Positions 30,903 to 39,958 of a DNA stretch of 64,000 bases are shown piece after piece. Position 1 is the first letter of the stretch; each line of letters begins with the position of its first letter. The translations under genes were made by a program, and so were the position numbers. The stretch is taken from positions 620,001-684,000 of the forward strand of contig WNDS01000001.1 of NCBI GenBank assembly GCA_009912235.1. Direction: 5' to 3'. The DNA comes from Stenotrophomonas maltophilia. Its GTDB lineage: Bacteria; Pseudomonadota; Gammaproteobacteria; Xanthomonadales; Xanthomonadaceae. The notes under the pieces are model-generated. The model saw nothing but the letters and a program-made list of their open reading frames with translations. It searched no databases and was not told the origin of the DNA.

Positions 30903-31817
30903 TCAGCACAGGTGGGCTCCAGCAGCATTCAAGGGGGAAATCCAGGCCTGGCTGTCCAGGCCCCCAGCAGCAAAGGCGGCGCGTACCGGCGCGGCCGCAG
31001 CCTGCGCCTCGGCGGCAGTTTCATACCAGGCAAACACGCTGGGGCCGGCACCGGAAATGCCTGCGCCCAGCGCACCGGCTGCCAGCGCCGCATCACGTGC
31101 GTCGGCATAGCCGACCATCAGGCCCGCCCGGCGCGGTTCGATCAGCACATCGCGCAGGCCGGCGCGCACCAGCGCGGCATCGCCGCGATGGCAGCCGGCC
31201 AGCACCAAGCCCAGGTTCGCACTCTGCGCCACGAATTCGCCCAGAGCGTAATGGCCCTGCAGCGCCTCGCGGGCACGGCGGGTTTCCAGCACCGCCTGCG
31301 GGTGCACCAGCAGGCTGTGCCACGCGTCCGGTACTGGAATGGCAACCAGCTGCTGCGCCGTGCACAGCGCCACACCGCCCAGCAGCAGCGGGCCGACGTT
31401 GTCGCCATGGCGGCCGCCACTGGCCACCGCCTCGCCATCCAGCGCGAACGGGTACAGCGCCTCATGCGGCAACGGCGTGTCCAGCAGCGTGTTGGCCGCC
31501 ACCAGCGCGGCCACGCACGAGGCTGCCGAGCCGCCCATGCCGGAACCAAACGGAATGCCCTTGTCGATCTCGATGGCAAAGCCATGCGCCAGCCCCAGCC
31601 CCGCGCGCAGCGACAGCAACGCGGCACCGGCGGTGTTGCGCTCGGCCTCATGCGGCAGGACCATCTCGCCGGCGCGGATCGCCTCGATGCGCACCACCGG
31701 CTCGTCCAGGCGACGCACCGTCACCGTATCGCCGATGCCGGCGATGGCATGGCCGAGGATGTCGAACCCCACCGCCACGTTGGCCACCGACGCCGGGGCG
31801 AAAGCGCGTGCGATCAC
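30903..31817 (-). CDS. thrB: Homoserine kinase
   Basis: A 304-residue GHMP kinase. [20 protein letters not shown] is the N-terminal signature, and [20 protein letters not shown] near residue 84 is the ATP-binding GHMP motif. [14 protein letters not shown] is the third motif. It makes O-phosphohomoserine from homoserine. It overlaps thrA by 4 bp (ATGA). Confidence 0.96.
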   Translation of the reverse strand: MIARAFAPASVANVAVGFDILGHAIAGIGDTVTVRRLDEPVVRIEAIRAGEMVLPHEAERNTAGAALLSLRAGLGLAHGFAIEIDKGIPFGSGMGGSAASCVAALVAANTLLDTPLPHEALYPFALDGEAVASGGRHGDNVGPLLLGGVALCTAQQLVAIPVPDAWHSLLVHPQAVLETRRAREALQGHYALGEFVAQSANLGLVLAGCHRGDAALVRAGLRDVLIEPRRAGLMVGYADARDAALAAGALGAGISGAGPSVFAWYETAAEAQAAAAPVRAAFAAGGLDSQAWISPLNAAGAHLC

Positions 31818-34318
31818 AGACGCGCTCCTTCGCCGGCCGCCACCCGCAGCAGATCGGCGAACACCCCGGCCGCGGTCACTTCCGGGCCCGCACCCGGGCC
31901 CTGCACCACCAGCGGGTTGTCGCAGTAGCGCCGGGTCTGGAACTGCACCACGTTGCCAGTCAGGCGCAGGTTGGCGAAGGCATGGTCGGCCGGCAGTTCC
32001 ACCAGCCCCACCGATGCGCCCTGCGCGGTCAGCCGGGCGACGTAGCGCAGCGCGGCGTTGCGCTGGTGCGCGCCCTGCAAGCGCGCCAGCAGCGCATCAT
32101 CGGCATCCGCCAGGCGCGCCATGAACGCATCGGCATCGCCATCGCGCAGGGCATCGGGCACCAGACTTTCCACCTGTACATCCTCCAGGCTGAGCGTGCG
32201 CCCGGCTTCGCGCGCCAGGATCACCAGCTTGCGCGCCACCTCCACGCCGGACAGGTTATCGCGCGGGTCCGGCTCGGTGTAGCCCATCGCCCGCGCCTGC
32301 GCCACCAGCGCCGAGAACGGCTGGCCGCCATCAAACCGGTTGAACAGCCAGGCCAGCGTGCCGGAGAAAATGCCTTCGATCGCCAGCACTTCATCGCCGG
32401 TGTCGACCAGGTCGCGCAGCGTGGTGATCACCGGCAGGCCGGCGCCGACCGTGGCCTCGTAGCGGAAGCGCGCACCACTGGTGGCGGCAGCCGCACGGAT
32501 GCGCTGGTAGCGCGACAGCGGCCCGGAACCGGCCTGTTTGTTCGGCGTCACCACGTGGATGCCCGCGGCCAGCCAGCCGGAATAGCGCTCGGCCACCTCG
32601 GCGCTGCCGCTGCAGTCGATCACCACCGCATGCGGCAGGTGCGCGGCCAGCAGGTGCCCGGTGAAGCGGTCCAGGTCGCTGCGCTCGCCCTGCTGCAGCG
32701 CCGTGCGCCAGTCGGCCGGCAGCGCCGCCGGCTCCAACCGCATGCGGCTGCGCGAGGCCACCGCACGCAGCCGCAGATCGATGTTGGCCTTGTCACGCAG
32801 CTGCGGCAGCGCGGCCTGCAGCTGATCCAGCAGCGCGGCCCCCACGTTGCCCGGACCGATCACGCCCACCGCGAAGGTCTGCGGGGACAGCCAGAAACCG
32901 GCGTGCGCCGCGCGCAGGGCACGGGTGGCATCAGCGCTGGACACCGCCACGGAAATGTTGCGCTCCGACGAGCCCTGCGCGATGGCCAGAATGTTCACCT
33001 GCGCGCGCCCCAGCGCCTCGAACAGGCGCGCGGCCACACCCGGCTGCCCGGCCATGCCATCGCCCACCGCGGCCAGCACGCTGACGCCCTCGGTGACCTG
33101 CACCCGCTGCACTTGCCCGGCCGACAGCTCATGCGCGAAGGCGGTCAGCAGCGCCTGCCGGCCCCGCGCCACCTCGCCGCCGCACACCACGCAGCAGATG
33201 GAATGTTCCGACGAGCCCTGCGAGATCATCACCACCGACACCTGCGCCTGGCGCAACGCGGAGAACACCCGCTCGGCCGTGCCCGACACGCCCATCAGCC
33301 CGGTGCCTTCCAGGTTCAGCACGGCCAGTTCCGGGCTCAGCGTCAGGCCCTTGATCGGGCCATGCACCGAGCGCTGGGCACTGATGCGGGTGCCGGGATG
33401 GTCCGGCTGGAAGGTGTTGCGGATGATGATCGGCAGGCCCAGCTGGATTGCCGGCGACATCGTCTGCGGGTGCACCACCTTGGCGCCGAAATAGGCCAGT
33501 TCGCAGGCCTCGTCGTAACTCAGCGCCTGCAGCTGCACCGCTTCGGGCACCACGCGCGGGTCAGCCGAGAGCACCCAGTCCACGTCGGTCCAGATGTGTA
33601 GTTCATCGGCGTTGAACAGCGCGGCGAAGATCGCACCGGAATAGTCACTGCCATTGCGGCCGAGCGTGGTCACGCGGCCATCGCGGTCGCGCGCCACGAA
33701 GCCGGTGGCCACCACGGGCTGCTGCGGGTGCTGCAGACGCCAGCGCGCCAGGCGGTCGGCGCTGGTCTCCCAGTCCACGTCCACGCCCAGTTCGCCGCGC
33801 CCGACCACCAGCACGTCGCGCGCATCCAGCACCGCGCAGTCTTCGCCCAGGCTGCGCAGGTAGCTGCCCAGCAGCTGCGCCGAATAGACCTCGCCCTGCC
33901 CCTGCACCCGGTCCAGCACTTCGCGCGGCAGCTCGCCGATCACTGCCAGTGCTCCCAGCACCTCGGCCAGCTGTTCGAAGCGGGCGTCCAGCCATTCCAC
34001 GGTGTCGCCCACCGTTTCCCCCAGCAGCGCCACCGCCGCGCCCCGATGCCGCGCGCGCAGGCTGTGCCAGGCATCGCGCCAGCCGGCGTCGTTGCGCGCG
34101 GCCAGATCGGCCAGGTCGATCAGCGCGTCGGTCACGCCCTTCATGGCCGACACCACGGTGACCTGCAGGTGTTCGGGGCGTGCCAGCAGCAGCTGGGCTA
34201 CGTGCCGGTAGCGTTCGGCATCGGCCACCGAGGTGCCGCCGAACTTGTGCACGACAGTGGACGGGGCGGCCAGATCGGCGGGGGCGACGGGATGGGGTGA
34301 CGCGACGACGTTGGACAT
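31814..34318 (-). CDS. thrA: Bifunctional aspartokinase / homoserine dehydrogenase
   Basis: An 834-residue fusion enzyme carrying the first and third steps from aspartate to threonine. The kinase begins [20 protein letters not shown] near residue 22. Two ACT repeats follow around 320-460 ([40 protein letters not shown]), the usual threonine-sensing site. The dehydrogenase starts near 470 with [19 protein letters not shown] and has [20 protein letters not shown] and the ANHT-like [13 protein letters not shown]. The start at 34318 fits the family; the frame is open far upstream, through the leader region, but without homology. Confidence 0.96.
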   Translation of the reverse strand: MSNVVASPHPVAPADLAAPSTVVHKFGGTSVADAERYRHVAQLLLARPEHLQVTVVSAMKGVTDALIDLADLAARNDAGWRDAWHSLRARHRGAAVALLGETVGDTVEWLDARFEQLAEVLGALAVIGELPREVLDRVQGQGEVYSAQLLGSYLRSLGEDCAVLDARDVLVVGRGELGVDVDWETSADRLARWRLQHPQQPVVATGFVARDRDGRVTTLGRNGSDYSGAIFAALFNADELHIWTDVDWVLSADPRVVPEAVQLQALSYDEACELAYFGAKVVHPQTMSPAIQLGLPIIIRNTFQPDHPGTRISAQRSVHGPIKGLTLSPELAVLNLEGTGLMGVSGTAERVFSALRQAQVSVVMISQGSSEHSICCVVCGGEVARGRQALLTAFAHELSAGQVQRVQVTEGVSVLAAVGDGMAGQPGVAARLFEALGRAQVNILAIAQGSSERNISVAVSSADATRALRAAHAGFWLSPQTFAVGVIGPGNVGAALLDQLQAALPQLRDKANIDLRLRAVASRSRMRLEPAALPADWRTALQQGERSDLDRFTGHLLAAHLPHAVVIDCSGSAEVAERYSGWLAAGIHVVTPNKQAGSGPLSRYQRIRAAAATSGARFRYEATVGAGLPVITTLRDLVDTGDEVLAIEGIFSGTLAWLFNRFDGGQPFSALVAQARAMGYTEPDPRDNLSGVEVARKLVILAREAGRTLSLEDVQVESLVPDALRDGDADAFMARLADADDALLARLQGAHQRNAALRYVARLTAQGASVGLVELPADHAFANLRLTGNVVQFQTRRYCDNPLVVQGPGAGPEVTAAGVFADLLRVAAGEGARL

Positions 34319-34329
34319 GCTGACCTCGG

Positions 34330-34400
34330 TTGGAGGCCCCGTGGCATGCAGGTGGTCGAGTTTCCCCGCCACCTGGATGGTGCGGGGCCGTTGTTTTCGG
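34330..34400 (-). promoter_or_regulatory. Putative thr attenuator between leader peptide and thrA
   Basis: On the minus strand, after the leader stop, two mutually exclusive stems can form: CCCCGCACC/GGTGGCGGGG and CAGGTGG/CCACCTG, followed by a CGGGGCC that can also pair with the early GGCCCCG. Alternative pairing of this kind after a Thr-rich leader is the layout of classical attenuation. No U-run is obvious after the last stem, so the mechanism may act by another route. Confidence 0.5.
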
Positions 34401-34403
34401 GAG

Positions 34404-34487
34404 TTACACGAAGACGACGGGCCGCACCAGGGCAGTGGTGACGGTGGTGGTGGTAATGGTGGTGGTGACGGCAGCCGGCACACCCAT
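34404..34487 (-). CDS. thrL: thr operon leader peptide
   Basis: A 27-codon frame starting ATG at 34487 and ending TAA. Its middle reads TTTITTTTVTT, nine Thr codons and one Ile within eleven, the hallmark of an attenuation leader sensing charged tRNA-Thr and tRNA-Ile. A longer reading from ATG 34541 is possible, but that Met would lie about at the predicted transcription start. It precedes thrA by 85 bp. Confidence 0.75.
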   Translation of the reverse strand: MGVPAAVTTTITTTTVTTALVRPVVFV

Positions 34488-34551
34488 GCGGCCCGCGGTG
34501 GCGGGGGCAGTGAGTGCGACGGTGGCGGCAGCAAGGACCATGGGCCACAGA

Positions 34552-34578
34552 AAACTACGCCGCGCCGGGTGCTGTCAA
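34552..34578 (-). promoter_or_regulatory. Putative thr operon promoter
   Basis: Minus-strand -35 TTGACA (34573-34578, perfect consensus) and a -10-like TAGTTT (34552-34557) with a 15-bp spacer, short of the ideal 17. Transcription would begin near 34545, upstream of the leader peptide. Confidence 0.5.
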
Positions 34579-34659
34579 GTGCTGCGGTGCAAAAAACCGA
34601 CGAGGCGATCGTCGCACAACATGCAGGGAATTGGTTGCAATTGTGACGTTGCAGCGGTG

Positions 34660-34681
34660 GCGGGGCTTTACACCCCGCCAT
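34660..34681. terminator. Hairpin between the DMT transporter and the thr promoter
   Basis: A 7-bp perfect stem GGCGGGG/CCCCGCC with a short loop, 15 bp past the transporter stop. It lacks a T-run; it may separate the transporter transcript from the thr operon. Confidence 0.4.
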
Positions 34682-34695
34682 CGCACGGTTGCGCC

Positions 34696-35646
34696 CTACC
34701 CCGCGTGCTCGGCCAGCGCGCGCGGCGCACGATGGGCATGGGCGCACAGCAGCACGCCACCCACCAGGCACACGATGGCCAGCGCTTCCAGCAGGGTCGG
34801 CCAACGCCATTGCCAGGCAAACGCATACAGCAGCGCGAACAGCGTTTCGAACACGATCATCTGCCCGGTCAGGGTCAGCGGCAGCAGGCGGCTGGCACGG
34901 TTCCAGAACGCATTGCCGATGATCGAGGCCACCACTGCCACGCCGGCACCGATCGCCCAGAACAGCCCCCACTGCGCGGGCGTGTGGTCGCCCAGGTGGC
35001 CGCCGAACGCGCCGGGCACCAGCAGCAGGGCCAGCGCGCCGGTCACCACGCCGGTCAGCAGCGACCAGTCATGGCTGGACAGGTCCGGCCGCCGCGCCAG
35101 CCAGCGCGCGTTGCCGATCGAGTACACCGCCCACGAGAACAGCGCACCGAAGCCGCACAGCAGGCCGATCAGGCGCTGCTTCCACGGCGTGGCCAGGTGC
35201 TCGGACATCAGCGCTTCATAGCCGACCATCGCCACGCCCAGCAGGCACAGCGCCAGCGCCGGCAGCAGCTGCCGCAGCGGCACCGCGCCCTTTTCGCGCA
35301 CGCCCACCAGCGTCACCACCACCGGGATCAGGCCCACGATCAGCGAGGCCGCTGCGCCCCCGGCCCACTGCACCGCAACGGCCAGCAGCAGGAAGTACAC
35401 CAGGTTGCCGGCCAGGCTCAGCCACAGCAGGCCCAGCCATTCGGCACGGCCCAGGCGCGGGGCCAGCCGCTTCCAGCGCGGCAGCAGCAGCGCAACGGCA
35501 ATCAGGCCGTAGATGAGGTAACGCCCAGCGGACAGCTGCAGCGCGTTGAAGGAGTGCAGCACGGCGGGCGCCAGGAACACCACGCCCCACAAGGCACCTG
35601 CGGCAACGCCGTTGGCGATGCCCAGGCCGATGGGATTGTTGCGCAT
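34696..35646 (-). CDS. DMT-superfamily (EamA) transporter
   Basis: About 316 residues from ATG 35646, with roughly ten hydrophobic helices in two EamA halves. GIANGVAAGALWGVVFLAP opens helix 1; NLVYFLLLAVAVQWAGGAAA and LIVGLIPVVVTLVG end the first half, and IGAGVAVVASIIGNAFWNRA is in the second. Members export amino acids or metabolites. Position next to the threonine operon hints at amino-acid export, but that is only a guess. A GTG eight codons upstream is an alternative start. Natural stop is TAG. Confidence 0.85.
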   Translation of the reverse strand: MRNNPIGLGIANGVAAGALWGVVFLAPAVLHSFNALQLSAGRYLIYGLIAVALLLPRWKRLAPRLGRAEWLGLLWLSLAGNLVYFLLLAVAVQWAGGAAASLIVGLIPVVVTLVGVREKGAVPLRQLLPALALCLLGVAMVGYEALMSEHLATPWKQRLIGLLCGFGALFSWAVYSIGNARWLARRPDLSSHDWSLLTGVVTGALALLLVPGAFGGHLGDHTPAQWGLFWAIGAGVAVVASIIGNAFWNRASRLLPLTLTGQMIVFETLFALLYAFAWQWRWPTLLEALAIVCLVGGVLLCAHAHRAPRALAEHAG

Positions 35647-35729
35647 CACGAAACCATGGGGGGAGAACACGGCTGCGCAGTCTAGGCGTGTCCCGCGGCG
35701 GCGTCTTGACCGAGGCTACTGCGCCGGGC

Positions 35730-36422
35730 TCAGCGCTCGCGGCGCCAGGCGCTGGGGGTCAGCCCGGTTTCGCGGCGCATCGCGCGGGTGAACGCACTCT
35801 GCTCGGAATAACCTGCGGCCAGCGCGATATCGCTGATCGGGGCATCGCTGCGGCGCAGCCGGTCCTTGGCCCAGCGCAGGCGGCAGGCACTGAGCCAGGC
35901 CTGCGGCGCCAGCCCGAACTGGCGCTGGAACAACGCGTGCAGCCGGCTCGCGCTGACCCCGACGTGGGCGGCCATGCGTGCCACCGGCCACGCAGCACCC
36001 GGCGCCGCCTGCACCATCGCGCACAGCGCCTGCAGCCGTGCGCCGCTGCCCGCCGGCGCGAACGCCTGCAGCAGCTGCGGCAGCAAGGCCGGCAGCGGCT
36101 GGCCCGGCTGCACCTGGCGCAACGCCTGGCGCAGGGCCACGGGAAGGTGCAGCCAGCGCTGCCGGCACAGGTGCTCCTGGGTGAGGTCGTCCAGCACACC
36201 GGGGCCGCAATCGACGATCACGAAACCATTGGGCCCATGCGCGGCCTGGTCATGCGCTTCGCCGGCGGCCACGAACACGCCCTGCAGCAGGTCAAGCCGG
36301 CCGCCCCGCCCCTCCAGCTCGAACTCCAGCTCGTCCTGCAGCGGCAGCACCCACTGGGCATAGCCGTGGCGGTCCAGCCCGGTGGGGTCGCCGTAGTGGC
36401 GGAGGTGCGAAATGGCGCTCAT
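35730..36422 (-). CDS. AraC-family transcriptional regulator
   Basis: A 230-residue regulator from ATG 36422. The N-terminal half is a cupin-like sensor. The C-terminal two-HTH domain has WPVARMAAHVGVSASRLHAL as first helix pair, then FGLAPQAWLSACRLRWAKDR and ISDIALAAGYSEQSAFTRAM and RRETGLTPSAWR, the AraC signature. It precedes the DMT transporter gene in the same direction with an 83-bp gap; AraC regulators of this type often control an adjacent EamA exporter, so that gene is its likely target. Confidence 0.88.
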   Translation of the reverse strand: MSAISHLRHYGDPTGLDRHGYAQWVLPLQDELEFELEGRGGRLDLLQGVFVAAGEAHDQAAHGPNGFVIVDCGPGVLDDLTQEHLCRQRWLHLPVALRQALRQVQPGQPLPALLPQLLQAFAPAGSGARLQALCAMVQAAPGAAWPVARMAAHVGVSASRLHALFQRQFGLAPQAWLSACRLRWAKDRLRRSDAPISDIALAAGYSEQSAFTRAMRRETGLTPSAWRRER

Positions 36423-36471
36423 CGGCAGAGTCTGCCGCGCCAGGGCCCTTGCGGGCAATCGTGCGCTGGGC

Positions 36472-37530
36472 TCAGCCCTCCAGGTCGAGGAAGGTGAACG
36501 GCGCGCTTGGCACGAAATGCCCCAACGCATCGCCGGCGAAGGTATTGCGCTGGTCCTTGCCCAGGTCCAGCTTGAGCACCTTGCCGGTCTCCGCGCTGAA
36601 ATCGGCCTTTTTCAGGTCCGCCCAGAAGATGTTGGGGGTCAGCGCCGATTCGAAGAAGTACAGCCGCCGCTTGTGGTCGGCCACGGTACGCCAGCGCGTG
36701 GAGGAGATGTTCGGCGCGCCCGGCGTGGTGATGCCATAGGGCACCGACACGTTGCGGATCACGCTGAACACGCTGGCCAGGGCGACCACCGGGTCCTCGC
36801 TCTTCGGAATGGCGTTGATGTAGAAGCGTGCGCGCGCAAAGCGGTCGGCCGAGCGGTTAGTGCCGGGCAGCATCACCGTGCCGCCGATCTGCTGCCAGTA
36901 CGCATCCAGCGCCAGCTGCTGGTCGAACACCGGCGAGTTGGTCATGACCTGATGCTCGCGGCCGTGATGGATGACCTGGCGGCCGCCGATGTACTCGACG
37001 ATGGCGCTGTCACCGCTGGCATCGGACAGCGACAGGTACAGCGCGGCCAGCCGCTGCTCGCCGGGCACCTTGTCGGTGACGATGCTGTAGGGCTCGTGGC
37101 GGATCGCCTCCACGGCTTCGGCGACGGTGGCGTAGTTGTCCAGCATGTACTGCGCCCACAGCGAAATGGAGAGGCCCGGCTTGCGCCCCTGTTCCTGCGG
37201 GTATTCCGATTCCACCAGCCACAGCAGGTTGGCCACCAGGCCCTTTTCGTTCATGCCATCGGTGGTGGAGATGTCATAGCCGGTGGCCGCCACGCTGCCG
37301 TAGCGCGCGGTCCAGGCGATCGACTTCGGCCCGGCCTGGCCCGTGCGCTTGATGCCGCGCGGCAGCACCCAGAGGTTGGTGGCCACGTCCACCTTCCAGT
37401 TCATCGACCGGGCGGTGATCACATCATCGTTGTCGCCCAGGTACGCCGCGCGCGTACAGGCATCGGCCTGCGGTGCGGTTCCCAGTGCCATGACGAGTGC
37501 TGCTGCGAGACCTCCCTGTTTCCAGCGCAT
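36472..37530 (-). CDS. Choloylglycine-hydrolase-family linear amide C-N hydrolase
   Basis: A 352-residue Ntn-hydrolase. The signal peptide (MRWKQGGLAAALVMALGTAP) ends at ADAC, leaving Cys25 as the N-terminal nucleophile, followed by TRAAYLGDNDDVITARSMNW with the family Arg and Asp. NEKGLVANLLWL supplies further active-site residues. Relatives include penicillin V acylases and bile-salt hydrolases; Gram-negative exported forms often act on N-acyl homoserine lactones or penicillins. The natural substrate here is unknown. Periplasmic location is inferred. Confidence 0.9.
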   Translation of the reverse strand: MRWKQGGLAAALVMALGTAPQADACTRAAYLGDNDDVITARSMNWKVDVATNLWVLPRGIKRTGQAGPKSIAWTARYGSVAATGYDISTTDGMNEKGLVANLLWLVESEYPQEQGRKPGLSISLWAQYMLDNYATVAEAVEAIRHEPYSIVTDKVPGEQRLAALYLSLSDASGDSAIVEYIGGRQVIHHGREHQVMTNSPVFDQQLALDAYWQQIGGTVMLPGTNRSADRFARARFYINAIPKSEDPVVALASVFSVIRNVSVPYGITTPGAPNISSTRWRTVADHKRRLYFFESALTPNIFWADLKKADFSAETGKVLKLDLGKDQRNTFAGDALGHFVPSAPFTFLDLEG

Positions 37531-37635
37531 GACCGCTACCCCGCGGTGTAAGAGACCGTGATGTCACCCCAGCCGGAGTGAGTAGCAGGTGAAAGCTAGG
37601 TGCAGGGGGCGCATCCCGGCATCCACCCATGGCGT

Positions 37636-37767
37636 TGGTAACTCCACGCCATGGGTGAATGGTTTCCCGGGAAGGCCGCACGACGCATCGATGCATGCCT
37701 TTGTAGATCCACGCCATGCGTGGATGAATTTCCGGGAAGGCCGCAGCCACGCATGGCGTGGCTCTAC
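37636..37767. repeat. Cluster of three SMAG-like GTAG hairpins
   Basis: Elements near 37636-37657 (variant GTAACTCCACGCCATGGGTG), 37703-37725 (GTAGATCCACGCCATGCGTG, plus strand) and 37746-37767 (GTAGAGCCACGCCATGCG, minus strand). The first two are each followed by a copy of CCGGGAAGGCCGCA, showing a duplicated unit of about 66 bp. The last element contains the TAG stop of the BLUF-like gene. The rest of 37531-37763 holds nothing else. Confidence 0.7.
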
Positions 37768-38159
37768 AGTGGCGGCGCGGCCGCGTCGGTCTGCAGCAGC
37801 GGCTGCACCAGCTGCGAAAGCATGTCGACGGCGGTGGGCCGCTCCGGGTCGCGGCCTGCACGGCGCGCGAAGCCCATCCAGTCACCCAGTGAGAGCCGGC
37901 GCAACAGCGCGCCCTCCACCGGCAGGCAGCGCATGGCCCAGTACGGGAACAGCCGCTGGAACACGTGGCCGCGCGACAGCTCCACCAGGTTGCCGTGGCT
38001 GCTGGCCTGCAGGATCCGCTCGTAGACCGGATCGATGCCGTCGGCCGGGCCTTCGATGTACTGCAGGAAACGGGCAGCATCCTCGATCAGCGCAGCTACA
38101 CCGGCGTCGTCCAGGCCTGCCGACGCCTCGCTGGCGTAGGCAATGGCACGCAGTGGCAT
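37764..38159 (-). CDS. BLUF-domain-like protein with an apparent internal deletion
   Basis: A 131-residue protein resembling blue-light sensors that bind FAD. The N-terminal LRAIAYASEASAGL keeps the Tyr of BLUF domains, and FLQYIEGPADGIDPVYERIL keeps the Gln. Between them the family has about 20 more residues (a helix end and strand carrying the conserved Asn in the N-x-x-x-x-TG segment). Here AALIEDAAR runs straight into FLQYIEG, in frame. Without that strand flavin binding is doubtful. It may be a real deletion or an error. The rest, including FPYWAMRCLP, is normal. Neighbours are signalling genes. Confidence 0.65.
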   Translation of the reverse strand: MPLRAIAYASEASAGLDDAGVAALIEDAARFLQYIEGPADGIDPVYERILQASSHGNLVELSRGHVFQRLFPYWAMRCLPVEGALLRRLSLGDWMGFARRAGRDPERPTAVDMLSQLVQPLLQTDAAAPPL

Positions 38160-38243
38160 CGTGCATCCTTTGCAGAGTGAAGCTGCACGGTAACAGCTGC
38201 ACCGCTCGCCGCCGGGAAAACGCTGCGCCCCTCTCTGAAGAGT

Positions 38244-39383
38244 TCAGAAAGCGCTGGCGGACTCGCCCTCGACGCGGCGCGGCAGGCGCGCCTCGAACAC
38301 CACCTCGGCGCCCTCGTTGCGCGCCTTCAGCTCACCGCCGTGGGCACGCACGAACTGGTCGGCGATGTAGAGCCCCAAGCCCAGGCCGTTGCTGGCATGG
38401 AAGCTAGCCTTGAACGGTTCGAACAGACGCGGCAACAGCGCCGCATCGATCTGCCCGGCATTGCGCACGCGCAGCAGCACGTGGCTGGACTGGCTGCCAT
38501 CAAGCTGCACCTGCACGCCACCCTCGCCACCGTGGGTGAGCGCGTTGCCGACCAGGTTGGCGGCCACCTGCCCCAGCCGGTCCGGATCGCCCTGCAGGCA
38601 CAGGTCGCCCTGGCCCTGGTAATCGATCTGGCTGCCGGCGTGCGCACTGCCCGCCTCGGCCACCACCATCGCGGTCACTTCGCCCAGGTCGCAGCTGCCG
38701 GCCTGCAGGCGCAGCCCGCCGGTGCGGATGCGCGAGAAATCCAGCAGCTGTTCCACCATGCGCGCCATGCGCAGCGTGCTGGCCTCCAGGTGCGCCAGCG
38801 TCTGCTGCGCACCAGCGTTGTCGGCCGGCAGATCCAGCGACAGCTTGTCCGCGCACAGCAGGATGGCCGACAGCGGCGTGCGCAGATCGTGGGTCAACAC
38901 CGCCGTCATCGTCTCGTTGAGCTTCAGCGCGCGCTCCAGTGCCTCATTGCGCGCCTTCAGCAGCTGCCGCTGCTGGTACAGCTCGATGAACACATTGATC
39001 TTGCCCAGCAGCACCTGCGGCTCGATCGGCTTGTGCAGGAAGTCCACCGCCCCGCTCTCATAGCCCTTGAAGGCGCGTACCGGGTCATTCGGCGAGGCGG
39101 TCAGGAAGATGATCGGCACCGCACGGCTGCGCTGCGAGCCGCGCATCAGCTCGGCCAGCATGAAGCCATCGATCTCCGGCATCTGCACGTCCAGCAGCGC
39201 CAGCGCCACTTCATGCTGCAGCAGCAGCTCCAGCGCTTCGGCACCCGAGCCAGCACACAGCAGGTTGACGCCTTCGCGGCGCAGCAGCGTCTGCATGGCC
39301 ACCAGGTTCTGCGGCACGTCTTCGACGATCAGCAGGTTGACCGGGGCCTGTGCGCTGGCCGTGTCCGGTGGCAGCAGGTTCAT
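38244..39383 (-). CDS. Response-regulator / histidine-kinase hybrid (REC-HisKA-HATPase)
   Basis: A 379-residue cytoplasmic protein. The receiver comes first: VNLLIVEDVPQNLVAMQTLL, phosphoacceptor in ALALLDVQMPEIDG (Asp near residue 65), and FLHKPIEP with the conserved Lys. A short linker leads to the HisKA domain with VLTHDLRTPLSAILL (His near residue 174). HATPase motifs DRLGQVAANLVGNALTHGG and SNGLGLGLYIADQF follow. The start at 39383 has AGGAG eight bases upstream and overlaps the cheB stop. This order suggests it relays or modulates a signal from the large hybrid kinase upstream in the same operon. Confidence 0.9.
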   Translation of the reverse strand: MNLLPPDTASAQAPVNLLIVEDVPQNLVAMQTLLRREGVNLLCAGSGAEALELLLQHEVALALLDVQMPEIDGFMLAELMRGSQRSRAVPIIFLTASPNDPVRAFKGYESGAVDFLHKPIEPQVLLGKINVFIELYQQRQLLKARNEALERALKLNETMTAVLTHDLRTPLSAILLCADKLSLDLPADNAGAQQTLAHLEASTLRMARMVEQLLDFSRIRTGGLRLQAGSCDLGEVTAMVVAEAGSAHAGSQIDYQGQGDLCLQGDPDRLGQVAANLVGNALTHGGEGGVQVQLDGSQSSHVLLRVRNAGQIDAALLPRLFEPFKASFHASNGLGLGLYIADQFVRAHGGELKARNEGAEVVFEARLPRRVEGESASAF

Positions 39384-39958
39384 GCAAACAACTCCTTCAG
39401 GCGGCGACACATCAATTTAAGGGGTAACACGGCATCGGCGCCGGCACGTTGCAGGGCGGAGGCCGGCATCGTCGATGCTTCAGCCTCCTCGGGGCATTGC
39501 AGCCAGGCCAGGCCGCCGGCGCTGCGCACCGCGGCCACGCCTTCGCTGCCATCACTGCTGGCACCGGTCAGCAGCACCGCCAGCACGCGGTCGCCAAAGG
39601 CGGCCGCTGCCGATTCAAACAAGGGGTCGATGGCCGGCCGCGAGAACAGCACCGGTGCATCCATCGACAACGCCACGGCCTGCATGTCTTCCACCAGCAG
39701 GTGGTAGTCCGGCGGCGCGAAGGTCACCGTGCCCGGCTGCAGTGGCTGCTTGTCTTTGGCTTCGCGGATCGGCAGCGCGCTGTATGGTGCAAGCACGTCG
39801 ACAATACGGCTGGGTCGGTCGCGCGGCAGGTGAAGCACCACCAGCACCGGCACCGGAAGGCTGGCCGGCAACGCGCCCAGCAGCACCTGCAGGGCCGCCA
39901 CGCCACCGGCCGACGCGCCCACCACCACCAGCTGCGGGCAGCACTGCAGCGTGCTCAT
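39380..39958 (-). CDS. CheB-type methylesterase, stand-alone catalytic domain
   Basis: A 192-residue protein with only the CheB catalytic domain and no receiver. LVVVGASAGGVAALQVLLG carries the nucleophile Ser; VLVVLHLPRDRPS the His; AVLLTGASSDGSEGVAAVR the Asp region. It would remove methyl groups from glutamates of a receptor or kinase partner. The start ATG at 39958 overlaps the cheR stop (ATGA). A cheB-cheR pair beside a hybrid kinase with a long coiled coil is a known non-chemotaxis arrangement; the coiled coil may be the methylation target. Confidence 0.88.
   Translation of the reverse strand: MSTLQCCPQLVVVGASAGGVAALQVLLGALPASLPVPVLVVLHLPRDRPSRIVDVLAPYSALPIREAKDKQPLQPGTVTFAPPDYHLLVEDMQAVALSMDAPVLFSRPAIDPLFESAAAAFGDRVLAVLLTGASSDGSEGVAAVRSAGGLAWLQCPEEAEASTMPASALQRAGADAVLPLKLMCRRLKELFA

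Noticed and set aside
34319..34972. N-terminal extension of thrA by over 200 codons
   Set aside because: The extension runs through the leader and promoter region in low-complexity sequence; the ATG at 34318 gives the normal aspartokinase start.
37688..37693. Another ATCGAT site as part of the glycan regulon
   Set aside because: Flanks (GC and GCA) do not match TTnGATCGATnnAA and it lies in a repeat cluster far from the relevant genes; the one near 48127 in the island fails likewise.
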